Shown: positions 1 through 4,565, counted from the first letter of the stretch. The stretch is 6,583 nucleotides of DNA from Bacillota bacterium (GCA_017861415.1 JAGFXS010000092.1:1-6583), one strand, 5' to 3'. Notes: generated from the sequence alone by a model not told the origin. A program made the numbers and translations.

Positions 1-26
1 CTCCATAATACAAGATGTACACCCTT

Positions 27-58
27 TCATATAATTAACCTGTCATTTTATTATATGA
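27..58. repeat. 9-bp perfect inverted repeat
   Basis: TCATATAAT (27-35) is matched by ATTATATGA (50-58) across a 14-nt spacer. The left arm contains a TATAAT hexamer (30-35), so it could overlap a promoter -10 element, but no good -35 is visible 16-18 nt upstream. It could be a protein-binding operator or a weak RNA hairpin. The arms are AT-only apart from their end bases, which lowers its significance. Confidence 0.4.
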
Positions 59-194
59 TGATGTTGACGCTCTGGTCCGGGTAACGCATCGGAGTAGGCG
101 GGGGGATCCATAAATGAGAGTGCTCTCGTATGTTAGCGCGAACGTGTCATTGATAGGCATTCTTGGAGCTGGAGCTCATAAACCAGCCGGAAGT

Positions 195-237
195 CGAAGG
201 TAGCTCTCCTCGGGCAAAATATTGCCCCTCAGCTTCG
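195..237 (+). other. Structured segment, possible leader RNA hairpin
   Basis: GGGCAA (212-217) and TTGCCC (222-227) form a perfect 6-bp stem around an AATA tetraloop. Outside this, CGAAG (195-199) pairs with CTTCG (233-237), and the AGCT copies at 202-205 and 231-234 can also pair, which gives a longer imperfect stem. No U-tract follows (the next bases are GCCCTATTATAG), so it is not an intrinsic terminator. It could be a leader structure or a small RNA. No known RNA family is recognised. Confidence 0.4.
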
Positions 238-270
238 GCCCTATTATAGTGTTCACGTTGTTGAATAGTT

Positions 271-285
271 TGACATATCATGTCA
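271..285. promoter_or_regulatory. Palindrome TGACAT-ATC-ATGTCA, operator candidate
   Basis: TGACAT (271-276) and ATGTCA (280-285) form a perfect 6-bp inverted repeat with a 3-nt centre. The same bases lie in a direct repeat, CATATCA at 274-280 and again at 284-290. A TTGACA hexamer (270-275), identical to a -35 consensus, overlaps the left arm, but no matching -10 is seen 16-18 nt downstream. Its position 49 nt before the microprotein start fits a regulator-binding site. This is inferred only. Confidence 0.4.
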
Positions 286-333
286 TATCACGACTTCGCG
301 CATAGGGTACATATCCTGAAAGGGGGGTATGCT

Positions 334-504
334 ATGTGTCCGGATCGCGTATGGTTGAATCCGTGGGAAACTCCTGAAACCAGCCCATGGAGAAACTTCT
401 GGGACGAGAACATTTGGAACAACTGTGTTCTAGGTGTCCAGGAGAACGAAGGAACATCCTGTCGCCGGTGCTGCAATAATTGTTGCGGCTGCGGGTGTAG
501 ATAA
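334..504 (+). CDS. Trp/Cys-rich 56-residue microprotein, function unknown
   Basis: I do not recognise this protein. The ATG at 334 is chosen over an in-frame ATG at 280 because AAAGGGGGG (319-327) lies 6 nt before it. The product has two halves. Residues 1-30 are rich in Trp (W7, W11, W19, W23, W28) and acidic residues, with two Pro-Trp pairs. Residues 43-55 form a dense Cys cluster, RRCCNNCCGCGC. There are nine Cys in all (C2, C31, C43, C46, C47, C50, C51, C53, C55). There is no hydrophobic signal peptide or membrane segment, so it is probably cytosolic or deposited on a structure such as the spore. Possible roles are a metal-binding or disulfide-cross-linked spore-surface protein, or a ribosomally made peptide precursor. 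No modifying enzyme is visible within the window. A strong terminator directly downstream makes it a single-gene transcript. I am fairly sure it is a gene and do not know its function. Confidence 0.7.
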   Translation: MCPDRVWLNPWETPETSPWRNFWDENIWNNCVLGVQENEGTSCRRCCNNCCGCGCR

Positions 505-514
505 TAAAGTCAAT

Positions 515-556
515 AACTCCCCCTTGGCTTACGGCTTTGGGGGAGTTTTTCTTTTT
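515..556 (+). terminator. Intrinsic terminator of the microprotein gene
   Basis: AACTCCCCC (515-523) pairs perfectly with GGGGGAGTT (539-547) around a 15-nt loop. A T-rich run, TTTCTTTTT, follows up to 556. It begins 10 nt after the microprotein stop codon, which supports that short gene being a genuine transcribed unit. Confidence 0.9.
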
Positions 557-581
557 GCGAAATGGGTCACCGATCGGTTTT

Positions 582-697
582 GTTGGGGTAATTGAGTGGT
601 AAAGAATGTTGTAGCTGTTAAATCACAAGAAGAACTGCTGAATTAAGGACTAAATGTTCACAAGGACGATCAGGTTCAATCCCCACCTCGCACACCA
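582..697 (+). pseudogene. Degraded tRNA-like sequence with encoded CCA
   Basis: The 3' end matches tRNA geometry. GG (673-674) is followed by a T-loop-like TTCAATC (675-681), five bases CCCAC (682-686), a seven-base acceptor strand CTCGCAC (687-693), discriminator A (694) and CCA (695-697). Upstream, GTTGGGG (582-588) can pair with that acceptor strand at five of seven positions, one of them G-U. It is followed by TA and a D-arm-like ATTGAGTGGTAAAG (591-604). CTGTTAA (615-621) has the form of an Asn (GUU) anticodon loop. Against a working tRNA, only two of five T-stem pairs form, the anticodon stem does not pair, and the whole is 116 nt with about 38 extra bases before the T-arm. It could be a tRNA remnant, or the copied tRNA or tmRNA 3' end left at an integration site. 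The 3' end is convincing; the 5' half is tentative. Confidence 0.4.
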
Positions 698-702
698 GGT
701 TA

Positions 703-761
703 CCGCATGGATTCACAGTAGTAACAGTAGCACCTGGGTGCTTAACTGTGCTGAAATGCGG
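703..761. repeat. Long imperfect inverted repeat next to the tRNA-like end
   Basis: Three nested stems are visible. CCGCAT (703-708) pairs with ATGCGG (756-761), CACAGT (714-719) with ACTGTG (745-750), and AGCAC (729-733) with GTGCT (738-742) around CCTG. The outer two stems are separated by a symmetric 5 x 5 internal loop. No U-tract follows, so it is not a terminator. It starts 6 nt after the encoded CCA of the tRNA-like sequence. It might be a structured RNA, a recombination site or the end of a small element. Confidence 0.5.
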
Positions 762-846
762 AGCGCCTTCCATAGGTTAGTGCCTTTCCAAGCCGGCCAC
801 ATTTTCGATAGTAATTGACAATACAGCATAAATTTAAACACTACTC

Positions 847-875
847 TTGACACGATGTTAGAAAGACAATATAGT
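847..875 (+). promoter_or_regulatory. Sigma-A-type promoter of the diguanylate cyclase gene
   Basis: The -35 element TTGACA (847-852) matches the consensus perfectly. A 17-nt spacer separates it from the -10 element TATAGT (870-875), which matches five of six consensus bases. Transcription would start near 882 and leave a leader of about 30 nt before the GTG start. An RBS, AAGGAG (901-906), lies 6 nt upstream of that start. Confidence 0.85.
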
Positions 876-912
876 AATCATACTGTGTAAATAGTCGTTT
901 AAGGAGCACAAT

Positions 913-2358
913 GTGAAAAAACATACACTCTTGATTAGCTGCTTGATTATCATTCTCTCCATTTCTCTTGGTTTTGCTGGGGTTGTCTACAAGGATACTA
1001 GGGCGTACCAGGATTTGGCTGAAAAGCATCTAGAGAATACCCTGAGCCTTGCCAATACCAATATCTCCAAAGACATTATGGAATCCATGACTAGACCGGT
1101 CATGGTTTCCAAAACCATGGCAAACGATGAATTCCTGAAGGATTGGCTCCTCGAAGAGGATGAGAACATCGGCAACGACGCTTACCTGAGCCAGTTGATC
1201 ACTTATTTGAGCGCTTACCAGCAGAAATATGACTATTCTACGGTGTTCTGCGTTGCCGCACAGACAGGGGTCTACTACTACCAGGACGGTTTTAACAAGA
1301 GACTTTCCAGTGAGGACGAGCATGATATTTGGTATTATAATTTTTTAGCTTCTGGTCAGGAGTTTGATCTGCAGATTGATACCAATGAAACCAGCAAGGA
1401 TTCTCTCACCGTGTTTGTGAATTTTCGAGTGGAGGGTAACGATGGAACCTTGCTGGGGGTGATTGGTGTTGGCCTTCAAATTGACCTTCTCGAGGAATTC
1501 GTCCGCTCTTACGAAGAGGATTATGATTTATCCGTCTACATCATCAATGCCGGAGGAGCGGAGAACTCCTTCGCCGGCAGTACCGATGTTTTTATCAGTG
1601 AAGAAGAACTGCAGGAGAGGACAGGCATTCATGAGCAGATTGAATTGATCTCGTCAGCAGAGCCTACCATGAGGTGGTACACGGACCGCAACGAATGGAA
1701 GTGCCTGATTACACAGTATAATGAAACCCTTGGCTGGTATATGGTACTGGAAAAGGAAACCGGATCTATCAGTAGTGCATTCCATGCCAGAATTATGAGC
1801 AACATTTTTTCTATGATAATTACACTAGCGATCTGCATCATGGTAGCAACGGCTGTCTTCATCAACTGCAACCAACGAATTGTGACCATGGAGAATACGG
1901 ATGAGCTAACAGGGCTTTCCAATCGAAAGCTGTTTACCAAGCAATATACCACATTTGTCCGGAAGCACAGGGATATTACAAAGTCCCTGTTCATGTTCGA
2001 TATTGATAACTTTAAATCCATTAACGATGCACACGGGCATCTGTTTGGAAATCAGATTCTTGCCATGGTTGGAGAGGAACTGCACCACGCCATTGATGGA
2101 CACGGGATTGCAGCTCGCTGGGGCGGAGACGAATTTTTGGGCGTATTGGCGGTTGCCCCTGAGGATGCGCGGCAGATCATGGAACAGTTCAAGTCAGCCT
2201 TGACGGAAAAAGGGATAGACGAAAATTGTCGAGTTACGGTGAGTGTGGGGATAACTGAGGTCAACAGCAGGCTGAACGTGGAACAGGTCATTCAAAAAGC
2301 CGACGAGGCGATGTACTACTCCAAAAAGAATGGACGCGATCAGATTTTCGTCTCTTGA
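913..2358 (+). CDS. Membrane-bound Cache-GGDEF diguanylate cyclase
   Basis: This 481-residue enzyme should make cyclic di-GMP from two GTP at the inner face of the membrane in response to an extracellular signal. Residues 6-26 form the first membrane helix. Residues 30-295 form an extracytoplasmic Cache-type sensor region, with typical segments IWYYNFLASG (139-148) and LTVFVNFRV (165-173). Residues 299-317 form the second helix and 320-481 a GGDEF domain. Seen in that domain are DELTGLSNR (320-328), FDIDNFK (362-368) with metal-binding D363, NDAHGH (371-376), an intact GGDEF signature (404-408) and KKNGR (471-475), so the active site looks functional. The RxxD inhibitory I-site expected just before GGDEF is absent; the residues there are DGHG (395-398). 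The GTG start is set by AAGGAG at 901-906; an ATG overlapping it by one base runs straight into a stop. It has its own promoter and terminator and appears monocistronic. The signal sensed cannot be read from the sequence. Confidence 0.93.
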   Translation: MKKHTLLISCLIIILSISLGFAGVVYKDTRAYQDLAEKHLENTLSLANTNISKDIMESMTRPVMVSKTMANDEFLKDWLLEEDENIGNDAYLSQLITYLSAYQQKYDYSTVFCVAAQTGVYYYQDGFNKRLSSEDEHDIWYYNFLASGQEFDLQIDTNETSKDSLTVFVNFRVEGNDGTLLGVIGVGLQIDLLEEFVRSYEEDYDLSVYIINAGGAENSFAGSTDVFISEEELQERTGIHEQIELISSAEPTMRWYTDRNEWKCLITQYNETLGWYMVLEKETGSISSAFHARIMSNIFSMIITLAICIMVATAVFINCNQRIVTMENTDELTGLSNRKLFTKQYTTFVRKHRDITKSLFMFDIDNFKSINDAHGHLFGNQILAMVGEELHHAIDGHGIAARWGGDEFLGVLAVAPEDARQIMEQFKSALTEKGIDENCRVTVSVGITEVNSRLNVEQVIQKADEAMYYSKKNGRDQIFVS

Positions 2359-2430
2359 GAATGCGCAGCACATTGAGCGTGTGCTTTAGCCTTGGGTAAA
2401 CCGCCTAAGCTGGTGGAAAGAAGCAGAGCA

Positions 2431-2470
2431 GCGGAGAACGAAGGGGCGCCTCCGTTCTCCGCCGATTTTT
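2431..2470 (+). terminator. Intrinsic terminator after the GGDEF gene
   Basis: GCGGAGAACG (2431-2440) pairs perfectly over 10 bp with CGTTCTCCGC (2453-2462). An inner AGG/CCT stem (2442-2444 with 2449-2451) closes a GGCG loop. CGATTTTT follows up to 2470, giving the U-tract. It lies about 73 nt downstream of the cyclase stop codon. The long stem is stronger than needed and could be part of a repeated element. Confidence 0.85.
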
Positions 2471-2703
2471 CCTTCGAGACTATGTGTTTGGTGAAGGCCT
2501 GCGGAGATGAGATTAAACTCGCGGTATGTGCCTGCTTTGTATATTTCCCCGGCAGATTACGGAGGACTTGTGCCAGCTACGCTCTGATGGTGGTATCCAA
2601 GGCGGTCAGGGCACAATTGTTGTCGTCCGACGTTCCAATATCCTATGTAGTTGGCACAAAAAGTAGCAACCGATCAAAATCCGTTTCCTTATGACGGAGG
2701 ATG

Positions 2704-2712
2704 TGGTATGAT
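2704..2712 (+). promoter_or_regulatory. Extended -10 promoter for the TfoX_C operon
   Basis: TGG followed by TATGAT (2707-2712) is an extended -10 element with five of six consensus bases. The -35 position 17 nt upstream is TTTCCT (2684-2689), which is weak; extended -10 promoters can tolerate this. Transcription would begin about 33 nt before the ATG at 2752. Confidence 0.55.
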
Positions 2713-2751
2713 ATTCCCATAAAACCGGACCATGCCGAAGGAGGCTTTACT

Positions 2752-3009
2752 ATGGGTGAACTGTCAAAACTGCCGAACATTGGCCCGGTGGTGGAGCGTC
2801 AACTCAACGCTGTGGGCATCACCACCTACAAGGAATTAAAAGAGGATGGATGTTACAATGCCTGGCTGCGCATCCAGGGCATTGACCCCTCCGCCTGCAT
2901 CCATCGCCTGCTGTCACTGGAGGGTGCCATCCGAGGTGTGAAAAAGGCCGACCTTCCTCGGGAGACCAAGGAGGAGCTGAAGGTATTTTACCGGGCGCAT
3001 AGGCTTTGA
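2752..3009 (+). CDS. Stand-alone TfoX C-terminal domain protein
   Basis: This 85-residue protein matches the C-terminal domain of TfoX/Sxy-type proteins, a helix-hairpin-helix-like module. The signature LPNIGPVVERQLNAVGI (7-23) carries the family's L-x-N-[IL]-G-P start and the conserved V-G-I turn, followed by TTYKELKEDG. The rest is helical and ends in the charged stretch PRETKEELK. It lacks the N-terminal TfoX domain found in full-length regulators such as the Haemophilus competence factor, so a role in competence cannot be assumed. DNA or nucleic-acid binding is the likeliest activity. The ATG at 2752 is chosen because AAGGAGG (2738-2744) lies 7 nt upstream; an in-frame ATG at 2701 has no good RBS and overlaps the -10 element. 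It is first in a likely three-gene unit with the MmcQ/YjbR and phosphatidyltransferase genes. Confidence 0.85.
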   Translation: MGELSKLPNIGPVVERQLNAVGITTYKELKEDGCYNAWLRIQGIDPSACIHRLLSLEGAIRGVKKADLPRETKEELKVFYRAHRL

Positions 3010-3067
3010 TTAGGCAAACTTTTGTGGGCCCCTTGTGCTGTCGGCTTATAGGGGCAAGGAGAAGTAT

Positions 3068-3112
3068 ATGGCCGCTGGCTCAAAGAGATATGGGGGATTG
3101 GAGGTATTTTGA
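3068..3112 (+). CDS. Possible 14-residue leader peptide coupled to the next gene
   Basis: AAGGAG (3056-3061) precedes an ATG at 3068. This opens a 14-codon frame (MAAGSKRYGGLEVF) whose TGA stop (3110-3112) overlaps the ATG of the next gene (3112-3114) as TGATG. That arrangement often gives translational coupling. The frame also reads through the next gene's own Shine-Dalgarno GGAGG (3100-3104). The peptide resembles nothing I know, and such a short frame may be fortuitous. Confidence 0.3.
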   Translation: MAAGSKRYGGLEVF

Positions 3113-3495
3113 TGAATAAATACGATTGGCTAGATGCTTATCTGGCCTCCAAACCGGGAGTGGTAAAGGATTTTAAGGCCGAGTGGGGTTGGCTTCGCTA
3201 TCAGGTTGGTGGAAAGCTATTCGCGGCTACCTGTCAGCCGGGGCCGGCGCATAAGGGCTACGACTGCCGGGAGCTTGTTACCCTCAAGTGCGAACCCCTT
3301 CTGGCGGAAGTCCTGCGGGCGGAATATCCGGAGGTGATCCCCGGGTTCTATATGGACAAGCGCAACTGGAACAGCGTTTATCTTGATGGGGCCTTATCGG
3401 ATAGCGTGCTGCAGGACCTCTGTGATCGCTCGTACAACTTGGTGTTCGAAAAGCTCACAAAAAAGGCCCAGAGGGAGATTCTCGGTGGCCAATAA
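3112..3495 (+). CDS. MmcQ/YjbR family protein
   Basis: This 127-residue protein is a full-length member of the MmcQ/YjbR family, small cytosolic proteins with a double-wing-like fold often annotated as DNA-binding. Their molecular role is not well established. Seen in the sequence are an N-terminal helix MNKYDWLDAYLASKPG, a strand pair around LRYQVGGKLFAATC, LVTLKCEPLLAEVLRAEYP in the middle, and the diagnostic C-terminal run GFYMDKRNWNSVYLDG (83-98) followed by LCDRSYNLVFEKLTKKAQ. The start is the ATG at 3112, with GGAGG (3100-3104) 7 nt upstream; the TTG one codon earlier is a poorer choice. The next gene begins inside its last four codons, so the two are co-translated. Its partner upstream carries only the other half of the TfoX architecture. 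Confidence 0.9.
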   Translation: MNKYDWLDAYLASKPGVVKDFKAEWGWLRYQVGGKLFAATCQPGPAHKGYDCRELVTLKCEPLLAEVLRAEYPEVIPGFYMDKRNWNSVYLDGALSDSVLQDLCDRSYNLVFEKLTKKAQREILGGQ

Positions 3496-4042
3496 AATCA
3501 GCTGGCTACCCAATTTGTTTTCGGCCCTGAGGATTCCATTGGGATTGGCGTTGCTCATGTGCGCGGCATTATCGGCGGAGTTTATGACCCTGTACCTGCT
3601 CTGCTGTCTTACCGATGTGCTGGATGGCTACCTTGCCCGCAGGTTAAACGCGCGATCAGAGCTGGGGGCTAGGCTAGATTCCGCTGCGGATTTCATTCTC
3701 TTGGCGGTGCTTCTGTGGAAGCTTTTGCCGGTGATTGCGCCAACTGTTCCAGTAATCCTGTGGATAGCCGTCGTGGCGCTAATAAGGTTTGCCGCGGCGC
3801 TGACGGCTCGCATTCGCTTCGGGAGGTTTGGATTCCTTCATACTTGGGGAAATAAACTTACGGGTATCCTGCTGGGTATTTACCCACTTACGTTGTTGCT
3901 GACGGGTAACCATTGGCCTCTTTATACAATTCTGGTTTCCGCCAGTGTTTCTGCCATAGAGGAACTGCTGATTGAGATGTGGGCTGCAGATTGGCATGCG
4001 GACAGGAGGAGTGTGTTTTCCGTTAGGACCGCACGGCAATAG
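3485..4042 (+). CDS. CDP-alcohol phosphatidyltransferase family membrane enzyme
   Basis: This 185-residue integral membrane protein belongs to the family that transfers a phosphatidyl group from CDP-diacylglycerol to an alcohol in phospholipid synthesis. The full signature DG-x2-AR-x8-G-x3-D-x3-D is present: D47, G48, A51, R52, G61, D65 and D69, with D44 just before it. Hydrophobic segments near residues 15-40, 70-95, 95-115 and 135-165 fit a multi-spanning fold. The N-terminus, NKISWLPNLFSALRIPLG, is typical of phosphatidylglycerophosphate synthase relatives, but the family signature alone does not fix the alcohol acceptor. The start is a GTG at 3485, preceded by AGGGAG (3472-3477) with 7-nt spacing. 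It overlaps the upstream gene by 11 nt, giving strong evidence for one operon. The C-terminal 20 residues are polar and unremarkable. A terminator follows 39 nt later. Confidence 0.88.
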   Translation: MANKISWLPNLFSALRIPLGLALLMCAALSAEFMTLYLLCCLTDVLDGYLARRLNARSELGARLDSAADFILLAVLLWKLLPVIAPTVPVILWIAVVALIRFAAALTARIRFGRFGFLHTWGNKLTGILLGIYPLTLLLTGNHWPLYTILVSASVSAIEELLIEMWAADWHADRRSVFSVRTARQ

Positions 4043-4080
4043 CAGATGTTCGGGATTTGGGTTGTTTTGATCTATTGCGT

Positions 4081-4116
4081 AAAAAGCGCTTGAGAGCAAT
4101 CTCATGCGCTTTTTTT
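4081..4116 (+). terminator. Intrinsic terminator of the TfoX_C-YjbR-phosphatidyltransferase unit
   Basis: The stem is made of AAAAAGCGC (4081-4089) with GCGCTTTTT (4106-4114), a T-T mismatch, and then TGAGA (4091-4095) with TCTCA (4100-4104). It is closed by a GCAA tetraloop of the stable GNRA type. A run of seven T (4110-4116) provides the U-tract. Because the 5' side carries a matching A-run, it may also act in the reverse direction. Confidence 0.93.
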
Positions 4117-4231
4117 GGTCGGAATTCAATATGTGGTCTAAGTTTCAGAAGCTGAATGTACCTGCCTTTTTTGCACATAGAATGAAGAACGTTTCGTCTG
4201 GGAATACTAGCCGTAAACAGGAGGTGCGTGG

Positions 4232-4414
4232 ATGAAAGTGACCTTGAATCAGTCGCAAAACTTGGCGGAACTCTGGGTGCCTAACGGGACGCCGGAGGAA
4301 CAGGTCGTCGCGGGGATAAAGGAATACGCCGGCAAACATCGCGTGGTGGTGTACCGTTCGGGAACGCGAGATTTAACTGCAGTAACACAGAGTTTGCTGT
4401 CGGCTAATCTCTGA
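4232..4414 (+). CDS. Small 60-residue protein of unknown function
   Basis: I cannot name this protein. The ATG at 4232 has an excellent RBS, AGGAGGTG (4219-4226), 5 nt upstream, and an intrinsic terminator follows the gene, so translation is likely. The predicted pattern is a strand (KVTLNQ), LAELWVPNGTPEEQVVAGIKEYAG with a central helix, a strand HRVVVYRSG (36-44), and a final helix DLTAVTQSLLSANL. This alternating strand-helix arrangement of a compact cytosolic domain, with no signal or membrane segment, resembles small accessory proteins I have seen on clostridial conjugative elements and plasmids. That resemblance is recollection and was not searched. It stands alone between two terminators, just before the AbrB-like gene. 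Confidence 0.75.
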   Translation: MKVTLNQSQNLAELWVPNGTPEEQVVAGIKEYAGKHRVVVYRSGTRDLTAVTQSLLSANL

Positions 4415-4439
4415 GGTGTGCTCACTATGAAACCCTTTC

Positions 4440-4510
4440 TCCATAGAAAAGTTCTATACATTGTGACGTAGCCCGGCCTGATTGTAGGCTGGGTTTTTCT
4501 ATGGAAAAAC
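4440..4510 (+). terminator. Terminator nested in competing hairpins
   Basis: The core terminator pairs CCCGGCCT (4472-4479) with AGGCTGGG (4486-4493), including one G-U, around GATTGT, and runs into TTTTT (4494-4498). Around it lies an 11-bp perfect inverted repeat, TCCATAGAAAA (4440-4450) with TTTTCTATGGA (4495-4505). A third hairpin, GTTTTTC (4493-4499) with GAAAAAC (4504-4510), shares the same T-run. The T-run can pair in only one of these at a time. The core is a good terminator for the 60-residue gene. Confidence 0.8.
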
Positions 4511-4520
4511 AAAACGAAGC

Positions 4521-4565
4521 TCCCCTTGATTATCCATAATTACCCACGTTTCCCCTTGGATAATT
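4521..4565. repeat. Inverted and direct repeats upstream of the AbrB-like gene
   Basis: ATTATCCA (4529-4536) is inverted as TGGATAAT (4557-4564) over a 20-nt spacer. In addition TCCCCTTG occurs at 4521-4528 and again, exactly 30 bp on, at 4551-4558, about three helical turns. A TTGGAT -35-like hexamer (4556-4561) lies in the right arm, with AT-rich -10 candidates (AATAAT at 4580-4585, spacing 18). This looks like an operator-promoter region, perhaps autoregulatory, but the promoter itself is weak. Confidence 0.45.

Larger units (their letters stand above)
1..333. other. Gene-free upstream region with several inverted repeats
   Basis: I find no convincing coding frame here. The stretch carries an inverted repeat at 27-58, a structured segment at 195-237 and a short palindrome at 271-285. 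All lie upstream of the microprotein gene at 334, so the region most likely holds its promoter and 5' leader, plus the tail of whatever lies to the left. I compared it by eye with the common riboswitch and T-box signatures and recognised none. Confidence 0.5.
557..846. other. Gene-free stretch with tRNA-like and hairpin sequence
   Basis: No coding frame with a plausible RBS is seen. The stretch contains the tRNA-like remnant at 582-697 and the long imperfect inverted repeat at 703-761. The rest, roughly 762-846, is AT-rich leader before the promoter of the diguanylate cyclase gene. It includes a second TTGACA, in AATTGACAATAC near 815, that lacks a good -10. Confidence 0.5.
2359..2751. other. 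393-base gap without a convincing gene
   Basis: The gap holds the terminator at 2431-2470 and the promoter region for the gene starting at 2752. A + strand frame from 2392 to 2694 is open for 100 codons but runs through the terminator hairpin, lacks an RBS and has no recognisable domain, so I do not call it. The block around 2392-2600, centred on the hairpin, may be a dispersed intergenic repeat. Its translations look familiar from spurious clostridial proteins, but that is recollection and has not been searched. Confidence 0.5.

Noticed and set aside
280..333. 18-codon N-terminal extension of the microprotein
   Set aside because: The ATG at 280 lies inside the 271-285 palindrome and lacks an RBS, whereas the ATG at 334 has AAAGGGGGG at good spacing.
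582..697. A functional tRNA gene
   Set aside because: T-stem and anticodon stem do not form and the length is 116 nt, so only a remnant or tRNA-like sequence can be supported.
1629..2021. 130-codon open frame on the - strand
   Set aside because: It lies opposite the clear membrane helix and GGDEF region of the cyclase gene and has no independent support.
2392..2694. 100-codon open frame on the + strand
   Set aside because: It runs through the perfect terminator hairpin at 2431-2462, has no RBS or recognisable domain, and its product looks compositionally random.
3028..3055. GCCCCT/AGGGGC hairpin as a terminator
   Set aside because: No U-tract follows; the next bases are AAGGAGAAG, which act as an RBS. 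The pairing may matter only for local mRNA structure.
3383..3484. 34-codon N-terminal extension of the phosphatidyltransferase
   Set aside because: This part is the out-of-frame shadow of the YjbR gene; family similarity begins at the GTG at 3485, which has an RBS.
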